Below, piece by piece: positions 1 through 6,577 of a DNA stretch of 7,623 nt. The notes beneath the pieces were generated by a model. The model was not told the origin of the DNA and searched no databases. It worked only from the letters and a program-made list of their open reading frames with translations. The DNA is taken from assembly GCA_903930515.1 (NCBI GenBank), contig CAIYYW010000235.1:1-7623 (forward strand), written 5' to 3'. Each line of letters begins with the position of its first letter. Position 1 is the stretch's first letter. This DNA comes from an uncultured delta proteobacterium (lineage in GTDB: Bacteria; RBG-13-61-14; DRUE01). The translations under genes were made by a program, and so were the position numbers.

Positions 1-863
1 ATATCCTTGGCGTAGCCGTTCCGACTCCCGCCCCCACAATTCTGGATGCCAATGTGGAATGGAAGATCATTGATCAACTCGGGTTGATCATCGGTCGTCA
101 GTTGGTTCCGACCGCGATTGCCAACGGACCGCATATGATGTCCATTGTCCATCTGGCCACCCCGCCCCTGGTAATCGTCGGCGGATATAACGGGATAGCG
201 ATCCCCCTTCCGACCTACCAAACCGGCGTGGGAATTGACCTGAATTTCAGCGGCGTGAACCTGAACTACACCATTTATAACGGCCAACTGGCTGGAATCG
301 GTCCGATGCCGGGCGGAAACGATACCTTCGGCGAAGTGGACAAGAGCAAGGGCGGCAATATTGAAATCGGTTACAGCGGCGAAGTCGGCCCTGGCAAACT
401 GCTGGCTCGCGGCTATTATTTCCAGGAAGAATCGGATACCCCGGGCACCACTGAGCCGGATTCCTCGGAGATCAATGGCTTTGGATTGGGCGCGTTGTAT
501 AACGCGGACAATTTCTTTGTCGGCGCCGAGTATATCAACAAGAGACTCAATTTCCAGAAAACCCTGGATGACTTTGATTTTACTCAATTCGGTTACTACG
601 CGCTGCTGGGCGCAAGGTTCAGTTCCATTGAAGTTGCCTTCCGCTATGACTTCATTGACTACACGAACCTGGACGATAATGACATCGCGGGCATTGAGGA
701 TCGGGATACCGAGGCCTGGTACACCTTGGGCGTGAACTACCTGATCAACGACAATACCACCATCGGCCTGAACTATGCATGGAAGATCCCGGAAGAGCCG
801 GATCATATCACCTATCCGAACATCAACGAACTGGCCCTGAATGTAGAGCTGAACCTGCTCTGA
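1..863 (+). CDS. Outer-membrane porin-like beta-barrel protein, 5'-truncated (paralog 1)
   Basis: This is the C-terminal 286 residues of a porin-like protein; the 5' end lies outside the window. The frame is open from base 3. The GTG at 54 is an internal Val codon, because the 17 codons before it align with the complete paralog at 1081-2226 (shared LDAN just before EWKI). In the next 51 positions 34 residues are identical to the paralog by eye. Shared blocks include GRQLVP, PPLV followed by GGYNG, PGGNDT, ARGxYFQE and YPNINEL. The pattern of short alternating hydrophobic/polar segments with Gly, Tyr and Asn/Asp-rich turns fits outer-membrane beta-strands. By comparison about 95 N-terminal residues, including the signal peptide, are missing. 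The protein ends in NLL, not the usual terminal aromatic residue. The likely role is passive solute uptake across the outer membrane, perhaps of the phosphate-selective porin O/P type. The substrate is unknown and the family assignment is inferred from sequence character. Confidence 0.8.
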   Translation, partial: ILGVAVPTPAPTILDANVEWKIIDQLGLIIGRQLVPTAIANGPHMMSIVHLATPPLVIVGGYNGIAIPLPTYQTGVGIDLNFSGVNLNYTIYNGQLAGIGPMPGGNDTFGEVDKSKGGNIEIGYSGEVGPGKLLARGYYFQEESDTPGTTEPDSSEINGFGLGALYNADNFFVGAEYINKRLNFQKTLDDFDFTQFGYYALLGARFSSIEVAFRYDFIDYTNLDDNDIAGIEDRDTEAWYTLGVNYLINDNTTIGLNYAWKIPEEPDHITYPNINELALNVELNLL

Positions 864-883
864 TTCTCGAACTGGGTGACTTG

Positions 884-920
884 AACCGGCCGGCCCTTTT
901 CGGGCTGGCCGGTTTTTTTT
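884..920 (+). terminator. Rho-independent terminator of porin paralog 1
   Basis: A 13-bp GC-rich stem pairs 884-896 with 902-914, with one G-U pair. The loop is five bases (TTTTC, 897-901), and an eight-T run (913-920) follows directly. It begins 20 bases after the stop codon of the upstream porin gene, so that transcript should end here and the next porin gene needs its own promoter. Confidence 0.92.
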
Positions 921-926
921 GCGGTC

Positions 927-963
927 CCGGATTTTCATCCGGCTTCGGGTTCTGGACGAAGCC
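927..963 (+). other. Two overlapping, mutually exclusive small hairpins between the porin genes
   Basis: Hairpin A pairs CCGGAT (927-932) with ATCCGG (937-942) around a 4-base loop. Hairpin B pairs GGCTTCG (941-947) with CGAAGCC (957-963) around a 9-base loop. They share bases 941-942, so only one can form fully. A second CCGGAT at 980-985 could also pair with 937-942. None is followed by a T-run, so they are not terminators. They matter only if transcription reads through the terminator at 884-920 or starts upstream of 927. Function is unknown, and chance is plausible in GC-rich DNA. Confidence 0.3.
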
Positions 964-1005
964 CTGGAGCGCCGTCCGTCCGGATTTGATTTTTAGGAAT
1001 GGAGA

Positions 1006-1033
1006 GCGACTTTTTTTTGGCTTCTGATAGAAT
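1006..1033 (+). promoter_or_regulatory. Possible weak sigma-70-type promoter for porin paralog 2
   Basis: TAGAAT at 1028-1033 matches the TATAAT -10 consensus at five of six positions. GCGACT at 1006-1011, 16 bases upstream, matches TTGACA only at the central GAC. An eight-T run (1011-1018) begins within the -35 match and continues into the spacer. Transcription would start near 1040, giving a leader of about 40 nt before the ATG at 1081. The preceding terminator implies that a promoter must lie between 921 and about 1065. This is the best candidate I see, but the -35 match is poor. Confidence 0.3.
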
Positions 1034-1067
1034 GGATCAGGAAACCGGGATACCGGGGGCAAAAAAC

Positions 1068-1075
1068 AGGGAGGT
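1068..1075 (+). promoter_or_regulatory. Strong Shine-Dalgarno sequence for porin paralog 2
   Basis: AGGGAGGT lies five bases (AAAAA) before the ATG at 1081. It is a near-ideal anti-16S match at near-ideal spacing. It fixes the start codon, which also gives a perfect signal peptide, and suggests high expression, as expected for an abundant outer-membrane protein. Confidence 0.85.
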
Positions 1076-1080
1076 AAAAA

Positions 1081-2226
1081 ATGAAAAAGATGGGAATGGT
1101 TCTGGCCGGGATGTGTTTGGGGCTGCTTCCCGCGGCGTTGTTTTGCCAGGTGCAGCCCAAGGCAGGCTTGATTGAAATCGGCGCCCATCTGGACGAGGTG
1201 TATCGCTACTCCGCGGAATCCAATAATGATCCGGGTCCGGACGATGTTTACTGGACCGGTTATGACACCCTGAACACGGAAGTTCTGATTTTAACCCTCT
1301 CGGGAAAATTGACCGACCAGCTTGATTGGGAATTCAATAATGCCTTTGCCTGGCCGGCCTGGAACCGGGGGGTTCCCGGTTCTGATTTCGCGCTCACGGT
1401 TCTGGACGCGAATATGGAATGGAAGATTATGGATCAAATCGGGCTGGTTTTCGGGAGGCAACTGGTGCCCACCCTGCTGAGCAATGTCCCGCATCAGCTC
1501 AGCGTGATCCATACCGCCAATCCGCCCCTGGTGTTGATCGGCGGGTATAACGGGAATATGACCCCGCTTCCCTCCTATCAGACCGCGCTCGGACTGGACA
1601 TCAATTTCGCGGATTTTTATCTGAACGCGCTTTTATATAACGGGGAATTATTCGGAGCCAATGCCCTGCCCGGTGGAAATGATACCGGCAGTCAGCCGGA
1701 TACCGATAAAATGAAAGGGTGGAACCTCAACATCGGATACGACGGCAAGGTGGGGCCAGGCAACCTTAAAGCCCGGGGCTTTTATTTCCAGGAAAGCTCC
1801 GACACCACTCAATCGGAGCCTGGGGATGATTCTTCCATCAGCGGTTACGGGATTGGCGCGATCTATGACGCGAAAGTGGTCTTTGTCGGAGCCGAGTTCG
1901 CCAGCCATACCCAGGACCCGGACGATCCCGGTTATAACAGCGTCACCCAGTATGGCTATTACGGCCTTTTGGGGGGTAGGATTAGCTCGCTGGAACTGGC
2001 GCTCCGTTATGATTTTGTGGATTACACCAACCAGACTAACAGCGATCGGCAGGGAGCCGAGGATACCGACACGGAAACCTGGTACACCTTTGCCGTGAAC
2101 TATCATATCAACGAATGGGCCGCCTTGGGGTTGGATTATGTGATCAAATACCCGGAAGTGCCGCCGAATACCGACTATCCCAACATCAATGAGCTGTCGC
2201 TGATTGCCGAGTTGGACCTGCTTTGA
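1081..2226 (+). CDS. Outer-membrane porin-like beta-barrel protein (paralog 2, complete)
   Basis: This complete 381-residue secreted protein is a paralog of the truncated gene just upstream. The N-terminus is a Sec signal peptide: MKK, then a hydrophobic core to about residue 21, with likely cleavage near LFC|Q (22/23). The cysteine is preceded by ALF, which is not a proper lipobox, so a lipoprotein is unlikely. The mature protein is built of short alternating strands with Gly/Tyr/Asp/Asn-rich turns. Key shared blocks are LDANMEWK (108-115), GRQLVP (125-130), GGYNG (154-158), PGGNDT (197-202), a Glu/Asp-rich loop at 238-251, and YPNINEL (366-372). This pattern suits a 14-18-strand porin, possibly related to phosphate-selective porins O/P. 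That name is inference, and the specificity cannot be read from the sequence. It ends ELDLL without a terminal aromatic residue. It has its own Shine-Dalgarno sequence and terminator, so it is probably monocistronic. Confidence 0.85.
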   Translation: MKKMGMVLAGMCLGLLPAALFCQVQPKAGLIEIGAHLDEVYRYSAESNNDPGPDDVYWTGYDTLNTEVLILTLSGKLTDQLDWEFNNAFAWPAWNRGVPGSDFALTVLDANMEWKIMDQIGLVFGRQLVPTLLSNVPHQLSVIHTANPPLVLIGGYNGNMTPLPSYQTALGLDINFADFYLNALLYNGELFGANALPGGNDTGSQPDTDKMKGWNLNIGYDGKVGPGNLKARGFYFQESSDTTQSEPGDDSSISGYGIGAIYDAKVVFVGAEFASHTQDPDDPGYNSVTQYGYYGLLGGRISSLELALRYDFVDYTNQTNSDRQGAEDTDTETWYTFAVNYHINEWAALGLDYVIKYPEVPPNTDYPNINELSLIAELDLL

Positions 2227-2243
2227 TTTGATCCCTTGACAAC

Positions 2244-2277
2244 AACGGCCGCCCAGTAATGGGTCGGCCGTTTTTTT
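2244..2277 (+). terminator. Rho-independent terminator of porin paralog 2
   Basis: AACGGCCG (2244-2251) pairs with CGGCCGTT (2265-2272), and CCC (2252-2254) pairs with GGG (2261-2263). There is one bulged T at 2264 and a six-base loop (2255-2260). Seven Ts follow (2271-2277). It lies 17 bases after the stop codon. On the opposite strand the same hairpin is followed only by GTTGTTGTC, so it would be at best a weak terminator for the converging ABC operon. Confidence 0.9.
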
Positions 2278-2306
2278 CTGGATTTCCCGGTTGCGCTTCC
2301 GGTTTG

Positions 2307-3068
2307 CTATCCCTGCAAGCTTTTCATCAGTTCCCGGATTTCTTCCCCGCCGGTCAGCTTTAAAAATATTTCCTCCAAATCCGCGTCCCGGTTTTTGGAA
2401 AAATCCCTCAACTCTTCCATCGTGCCCTCGGCGATCAGCTTCCCCTGATTGACGATCCCGATCCGGTCGCAAACTTCCTGCGCGACCTCCAAGGTATGGG
2501 TGGACATAAAAATAGTCTTGCCTTCTGTATGCGCGAGGTGGACAAAGGCGTCCTTTAACAAGCGCGCCCCTTTGGGGTCCATCCCCACCATCGGCTCGTC
2601 CACGATGATCGCCTTGGGATCGTGCAGGAGCGCGGCGGCGAAAACCAGCCTTTGCTTCATTCCGTGGGAAAAGCTTTCCACCAATTCGTCCGCCCAATTT
2701 TTCAGGTCGAAAAATTCCAACCGGGCCGGCGCCATTTTTTCCACTTCCTTTTCGCTCATCCCGTAAACCCCTCCGATAAAATGCAGGAACTCGCGGGCGG
2801 TGAGCTTCTCGTAAATATACGGCCGGTCCGGGATGAACCCGGTCAGGCTCTTGGCCGAGATGGGATTCTTTTCCAGGTCGTATCCGCAGAGGAACACCCT
2901 TCCGGAAGTAGGCTTCAACAGCCCCATCAGCATCCGGATGGTGGTGGTCTTTCCCGCGCCATTCGGCCCCAGGAACCCGTAAATTTCCCCGGCCGGGATC
3001 TTCAGGTCCAGTTCCCGAAGCGCGGTGAAATTCCCGTATTTCTTGGACAACCGCTCGGTCCGGATCAT
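2307..3068 (-). CDS. ABC transporter ATP-binding protein (ABC-2 exporter type)
   Basis: A complete 253-residue ABC ATPase that would power transport through a partner permease at the inner membrane. In order it shows Walker A GPNGAGKT (34-41), the Q-loop region GFIPDRP (77-83) with Asp81 where many homologs have Gln or Glu, and the signature SFSHGMKQR (132-140). These are followed by Walker B AIIVDE (153-158), the D-loop at MDP (163-165), and the switch His191 in STHTL. The SHGM-type signature and the PDRP Q-loop are typical of ATPases paired with ABC-2 permeases, such as drug, Na+, lipid or polysaccharide exporters. Length is normal for an ATPase without a fused membrane domain. The ATG overlaps the TGA of the upstream transglutaminase-like gene (ATGA, 3065-3068). 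This is the last gene before the convergent porins, so no permease gene follows it. Substrate is unknown. Confidence 0.93.
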   Translation of the reverse strand: MIRTERLSKKYGNFTALRELDLKIPAGEIYGFLGPNGAGKTTTIRMLMGLLKPTSGRVFLCGYDLEKNPISAKSLTGFIPDRPYIYEKLTAREFLHFIGGVYGMSEKEVEKMAPARLEFFDLKNWADELVESFSHGMKQRLVFAAALLHDPKAIIVDEPMVGMDPKGARLLKDAFVHLAHTEGKTIFMSTHTLEVAQEVCDRIGIVNQGKLIAEGTMEELRDFSKNRDADLEEIFLKLTGGEEIRELMKSLQG

Positions 3069-4618
3069 TGATACTCCAACACTTCTATCTTGGTCTGCCC
3101 CACCACCTGCATCAAGCTGATCATATCCGCCAGGTTGCCGGCCTTGAGCCGGAGATGAGTGGCGTCAGCCGGGAACTGGCTGAAAGTAGGGTCCACCCGG
3201 ACCCATTTCCCGTTTTTGCCTTCAGGGTCGGTCAAATAAACTTCCGACCAGGCATGATAATAAAAACCCTTGATCAAATAAGCGTCCGAATAAACCAAAC
3301 CGGAGACCATCCGGGACGGGATCCCGACCGACCGCGCCAAGGCCGTGAACAGCACGGTGTGCTCCTTGCAGGCGCCTTTCTTTTGCTCCAAAACCGACAC
3401 GGCGCTGGGGATGCTCACCACCATTGAATCCTCAACATACCTGCTCACCCATTGTTCCAGCAGAGAGACCGCCTTGACCGAATCCGTTTCCGGGCCGATG
3501 ATTTCGCGCGCCTGCCGGATGATCGGCTCCGCGTCCGACTGGACCTGCCAATCCGGCTGGAGATATTTCGTCAACTCCTGGTCTCCGGAAAAAGGCAACT
3601 GATACCCGGCGGCCGGAAGGTTTTCCGCCAGAATCTCCACGGTCCGGCCATCGGCCTTTTGACCGGCCCCGTCCAAATCCAGCCCGGCCAGTTCCGCGCC
3701 CTTGATCTTCACCTTCAAATATTTTACCTGCCGAGAATTCTCAATATAGCGGTCGCTCGGGACCGCGAGCGCGCTGATCAGGTCGGGGGTAAGTCCGGAG
3801 CCGGCCTCGGAGAGCAGTTTAAGCGCGGTCTCGCGGTCAATCTTGAGCGCGGTGAACCCGCTGGGATGATATTCCTTGACCACCTCTCCCTCCTGGGTGA
3901 TCCAGAGGTATTCGGTCTGGCCACGGAAGGTTTCGGCAACCTTGAAAGCGTCCGCCTCCCCTTTGATCAGCTTTACCTTTTCCAGCTCCTGTACTTTCAG
4001 GCTGACCATATCAAAGGCCTGGGTCAGGGGCTCAAACACCGGGATGCTCAGCTTCAGCCCCGGCTTGATCCCCTGCTTGCGTAATTTCTCCCCCAGAACC
4101 GGCTCGGTGTAAAGATAGGGCGGCTGGGAAAGGGCGATCTCGCGGGTTATCCGCTGGTCGCCGGTCCGGATCATTACCTTCAGTTTCTGTCCGGTCCGGT
4201 GGACGGTCGTGGAAAAGGACGCGGCGTCCGAGTTCAGGTCGAAATTCAAATCTTGGATCGCCCAATCCATATCCAAAGTTCCTTTCATAAACATCCGGAT
4301 CTCGCTCACCTGCCCCAACAGGTTCACCCGCAGAACCATTTCATCGGTGAGAAAATATTCGTTCCCGCGAGGCTCAATCGCCAGGTGGTTGTATCCGATC
4401 GGGCTGTCCTTCTGGTAAAACCCCAGCCATTCCTCGGTCAGGCCTTTCAGCTGGACCTCGGATAATCCCCCGGCAAGATCCGGCTTTTGCTCCAGGAAGT
4501 ATCCGCTGAAAATGAAAAACCAGGCGCCCCCGGCGATCAATCCCAGGATAACCAGCCACCAGTTGACCCCGTCGGTTTTCCGGGGCTTGATTTTTGTTTC
4601 CGGCGACGGACCGCTCAC
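3065..4618 (-). CDS. Membrane-anchored transglutaminase-like (Cys-His-Asp) domain protein
   Basis: This 517-residue protein has one N-terminal membrane segment (about 19-42), preceded by a Lys/Arg-containing cytoplasmic stub, so most of the chain should face the periplasm. Residues 43 to about 350 form a predicted beta-rich region that I do not recognise as a named domain. It contains WLGFYQKDSPIGY near 64-76 and, near 240-265, a segment (WITQEGEVVKEY, then SGFTALKIDRE) like those preceding transglutaminase cores in other envelope proteins. The transglutaminase-like core spans about 360-485 with a complete triad: Cys417 in KKGACKEH, His455 in YYHAWSEVY and Asp476 in WVRVDPTF. An active thiol enzyme (peptidase, amidase or transglutaminase) is therefore plausible; substrate unknown. 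The start is GTG, overlapping the upstream TGA as GTGA (4615-4618), with a GGAGG seven bases before it. Confidence is high for the fold and low for the reaction. Confidence 0.88.
   Translation of the reverse strand: MSGPSPETKIKPRKTDGVNWWLVILGLIAGGAWFFIFSGYFLEQKPDLAGGLSEVQLKGLTEEWLGFYQKDSPIGYNHLAIEPRGNEYFLTDEMVLRVNLLGQVSEIRMFMKGTLDMDWAIQDLNFDLNSDAASFSTTVHRTGQKLKVMIRTGDQRITREIALSQPPYLYTEPVLGEKLRKQGIKPGLKLSIPVFEPLTQAFDMVSLKVQELEKVKLIKGEADAFKVAETFRGQTEYLWITQEGEVVKEYHPSGFTALKIDRETALKLLSEAGSGLTPDLISALAVPSDRYIENSRQVKYLKVKIKGAELAGLDLDGAGQKADGRTVEILAENLPAAGYQLPFSGDQELTKYLQPDWQVQSDAEPIIRQAREIIGPETDSVKAVSLLEQWVSRYVEDSMVVSIPSAVSVLEQKKGACKEHTVLFTALARSVGIPSRMVSGLVYSDAYLIKGFYYHAWSEVYLTDPEGKNGKWVRVDPTFSQFPADATHLRLKAGNLADMISLMQVVGQTKIEVLEYQ
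3074..3077 (-). promoter_or_regulatory. Shine-Dalgarno sequence of the ABC ATPase gene
   Basis: On the minus strand GGAG lies five bases before the ATG at 3068, inside the 3' end of the transglutaminase-like gene. Together with the ATGA overlap it supports translational coupling and this start. Confidence 0.6.
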
Positions 4619-6576
4619 AGCAGCCCCTCCAGTCCCAATTCTTTGATCAGGTTAAATTTATGTTCCACAAATCCCTCATCGTCCCGGAACTGCTCCCAGG
4701 TTTGCGCCTTGCCTTCCTTCAAATAATTCACCCGCTTCTGGTATCCCTCCACCACCCTTAACAGCCGGGCCAGGTTCCGCTCCAATCCCCGGGGCTTGGC
4801 CTGGGCCATCCACCGGTCCCGCACCGCCATCGCGAATTCCTGAAAATACGAGCTTAAATGACTGAATAATGCCAGCGCCTCCTCCCTTTTAGACGGGTCT
4901 TGGAAGGACTTGGATGCATTTTCCTGGATTAAAAATTTGGCGAACAAAATTCCCAATCCGTAAATCACCGGCTTAAGGTCCAAAAGCCATTGGCTGTTTT
5001 CAAGGCTATTCAGGCCCGCGCTTATATTTTCGGTGGATTGGACTATTTTTAACAGGTCGTCCGCCAGCTCGGACTTGGGGCGGGCCGGAAGGAATTGATC
5101 GCTGAACAGCTCGTCCAGAAGAACGAACAGGGCCGCGCTCCCGAAAAACTTGCCCGGAGACACCACCTGGTTGAGTTGATCCAGCAATAGATACAGCCGG
5201 CTGGAGTTTCCGCTCCGGTCATTGAAAAAGCTGAGCGCGAAATCCGGGCTGAATTCCTCCAAAGAAACCTCAGACGGCCTCCAGGAATTCACCGCGGAAA
5301 AGGCCAACGGCATCGCGAGATATCCCAACAACTGCAGATGTCCCAAATCCCCCCAGTTGGTGAGCAGGGATCCCTTGGCGCCAAGTTCGCTCCCGACCTT
5401 GAGGAAATTACGGTTGTTGCATTCCATCGTCTTCAATTCGGGAAAAAGCCGAGCATAGCTCCAGGTGCTGGTCGCGGCGTAAAAATCGCGGCCGGAATCG
5501 GCGATCGCCCGGGATTTCTCCCGGTAATAATCCACGCCTTCCAGGTTGGAAGTCCCGTATTGCCAGTTGATGATGATCAGGTCGTCGGGAACCTCTTGGA
5601 GCAGGGCCGGATACGCCACAAAAATGTCCCCCCAGACCATCATCCGTCTGCCCAGGCCAGAGACGATCCGGTTCAGACGGCGCAGGTGTTCCAGGCAAAT
5701 TTCCGGAAAAGTCCTCCCGTTACCCATTTCCGGTTTCCAATTTTTTTTCAAATCAAACGGCTCGTCGCATCCGACCAAAAAATATTTGCCCGGAAAACAT
5801 TCCGCCTGTTCCCGGTATAGCTCGGCCAGGAGCGGATAGATCTCTTCCTTCCTCGGGTCCAGGCTCCAGAGCAGGTTTTGGTCAAAGGCCAGATGACGGT
5901 ATTTAGGCCGGGACAAAATTCCCCGGCAATGACCGAACGATTGCTGCATCGGAACCGCTTCCAGGTAATGCTCCCGGCATAATTCAAACAGGGACTTGGC
6001 CTCGGCCCGGGTGAACTGGTCGTCGCTCCCCGGAATTTCCGGATGCGACTCGTATCCGAAATTATGCTCCAAATTAAATGTGAGCCAGTTGTAGCGGAAG
6101 AACGACAACGCCTCGGCCAACTGCTCAAAGCCGGAGGGATTCAAAACCTGCCCGCGGCTCAAGTCCTGGAGAAAACCGCGCCGGCTGAAAACGGGATAGT
6201 CAAACCAGCCGCTCACGCCCGCGTTTTTCCGGATTATTTCGGACAGGCTCAGCATTCCGTAATAAAGACCGGGAGCGCCCCCGGCGAATATGGAAACCCG
6301 GTCTTGCTCCGCGTTGATCAGATACGCCTGTTCCGAGAGCTCCGGGCTTAAAGAGCGGCTGGATTCCGAGAATTGTTTATCCAGGCCGGAAAGGTCCCGG
6401 TCAAAAGGATGGGAGGACAGGGAAAAATAATCCGCCGGCTCCGAGGCAATCTCCAGACCGGGAAAAATTTCCCCCGCCCTTCTCCTCAGCCGGTCTCTTT
6501 CTTCGGATCGGGCCCGGATCAGAATCTTTTTCGGCTGGGAAATCGGCCGGGCCGATGGATCGGTTTTGGTGAACAA
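4615..6576 (-). CDS. GH20-family-like glycoside hydrolase (putative beta-N-acetylhexosaminidase), cytoplasmic
   Basis: A 653-residue protein with GH20 architecture. A small alpha/beta domain at about 15-120 ends in GAPGLYYGMLSLSEII (100-115), as in the GH20b N-terminal domain. A TIM barrel then begins at about 126 with DYPVFSRRGFLQDLSRG, matching the family's D-P-x-F-x-x-RG-x-x-x-D-x-SR pattern. The GH20 catalytic Asp-Glu pair is Asp271-Glu272 in LVGCDEP. By family knowledge the Asp orients the substrate 2-acetamido group and the Glu is the general acid/base. Trp315 (VWGD), Trp338 (NWQYG), Trp372 and Trp408 (NWGD) look like sugar-stacking residues. Residues from about 440 onward are a helical extension I cannot assign. 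There is no signal peptide, so it is probably cytosolic. GCDE in place of GGDE and the cytosolic location suggest the hexosaminidase-D-like branch. It starts with TTG one base after the uvrB stop, and its stop overlaps the next gene's GTG. Confidence 0.82.
   Translation of the reverse strand: MFTKTDPSARPISQPKKILIRARSEERDRLRRRAGEIFPGLEIASEPADYFSLSSHPFDRDLSGLDKQFSESSRSLSPELSEQAYLINAEQDRVSIFAGGAPGLYYGMLSLSEIIRKNAGVSGWFDYPVFSRRGFLQDLSRGQVLNPSGFEQLAEALSFFRYNWLTFNLEHNFGYESHPEIPGSDDQFTRAEAKSLFELCREHYLEAVPMQQSFGHCRGILSRPKYRHLAFDQNLLWSLDPRKEEIYPLLAELYREQAECFPGKYFLVGCDEPFDLKKNWKPEMGNGRTFPEICLEHLRRLNRIVSGLGRRMMVWGDIFVAYPALLQEVPDDLIIINWQYGTSNLEGVDYYREKSRAIADSGRDFYAATSTWSYARLFPELKTMECNNRNFLKVGSELGAKGSLLTNWGDLGHLQLLGYLAMPLAFSAVNSWRPSEVSLEEFSPDFALSFFNDRSGNSSRLYLLLDQLNQVVSPGKFFGSAALFVLLDELFSDQFLPARPKSELADDLLKIVQSTENISAGLNSLENSQWLLDLKPVIYGLGILFAKFLIQENASKSFQDPSKREEALALFSHLSSYFQEFAMAVRDRWMAQAKPRGLERNLARLLRVVEGYQKRVNYLKEGKAQTWEQFRDDEGFVEHKFNLIKELGLEGLL
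4626..4630 (-). promoter_or_regulatory. Shine-Dalgarno sequence fixing the GTG start of the transglutaminase-like gene
   Basis: On the minus strand GGAGG lies seven bases upstream of the GTG at 4618, within the last codons of the GH20-like gene. It supports the non-ATG start and the four-base overlap between the two genes. Confidence 0.65.
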
Positions 6577-6577
6577 T

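Noticed and set aside
54-56. GTG as the start codon of the first porin-like gene
   Set aside because: The frame is open to the window edge and the 17 upstream codons align with the complete paralog, where the same position is inside the protein (residue 112). The gene is truncated by the window.
779-1027. 82-codon open frame on the plus strand in the porin intergenic region
   Set aside because: It begins inside the first porin gene in another frame and reads through the terminator. The Gly/Phe-rich product reflects the hairpin and T-runs.
1081-1152. Lipoprotein signal peptide for porin paralog 2 (Cys22)
   Set aside because: The residues before the Cys are ALF, which does not fit a lipobox (Phe at -1). 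A normal signal peptidase I site after Cys22 is more likely.
823-1188. 121-codon open frame on the minus strand between the porins
   Set aside because: It crosses the terminator, leader and signal peptide of the porin genes. The product is Pro/Lys/Ser-rich without motifs.
1648-2697. 349-codon open frame on the minus strand
   Set aside because: It lies antisense to the 3' end of a well-supported porin gene, runs through the terminator and covers part of the ABC gene in another frame. Its product is Arg/Gly-rich with no recognisable domain; it is a GC-driven shadow.
3452-4084. 210-codon plus-strand open frame inside the transglutaminase-like gene
   Set aside because: It is antisense to a gene with a full catalytic triad. 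Composition is Arg/Leu/Gln-rich with no motif or ribosome binding site.
5338-5820. 160-codon plus-strand open frame inside the GH20-like gene
   Set aside because: It is antisense to the conserved catalytic barrel and has no supporting features.
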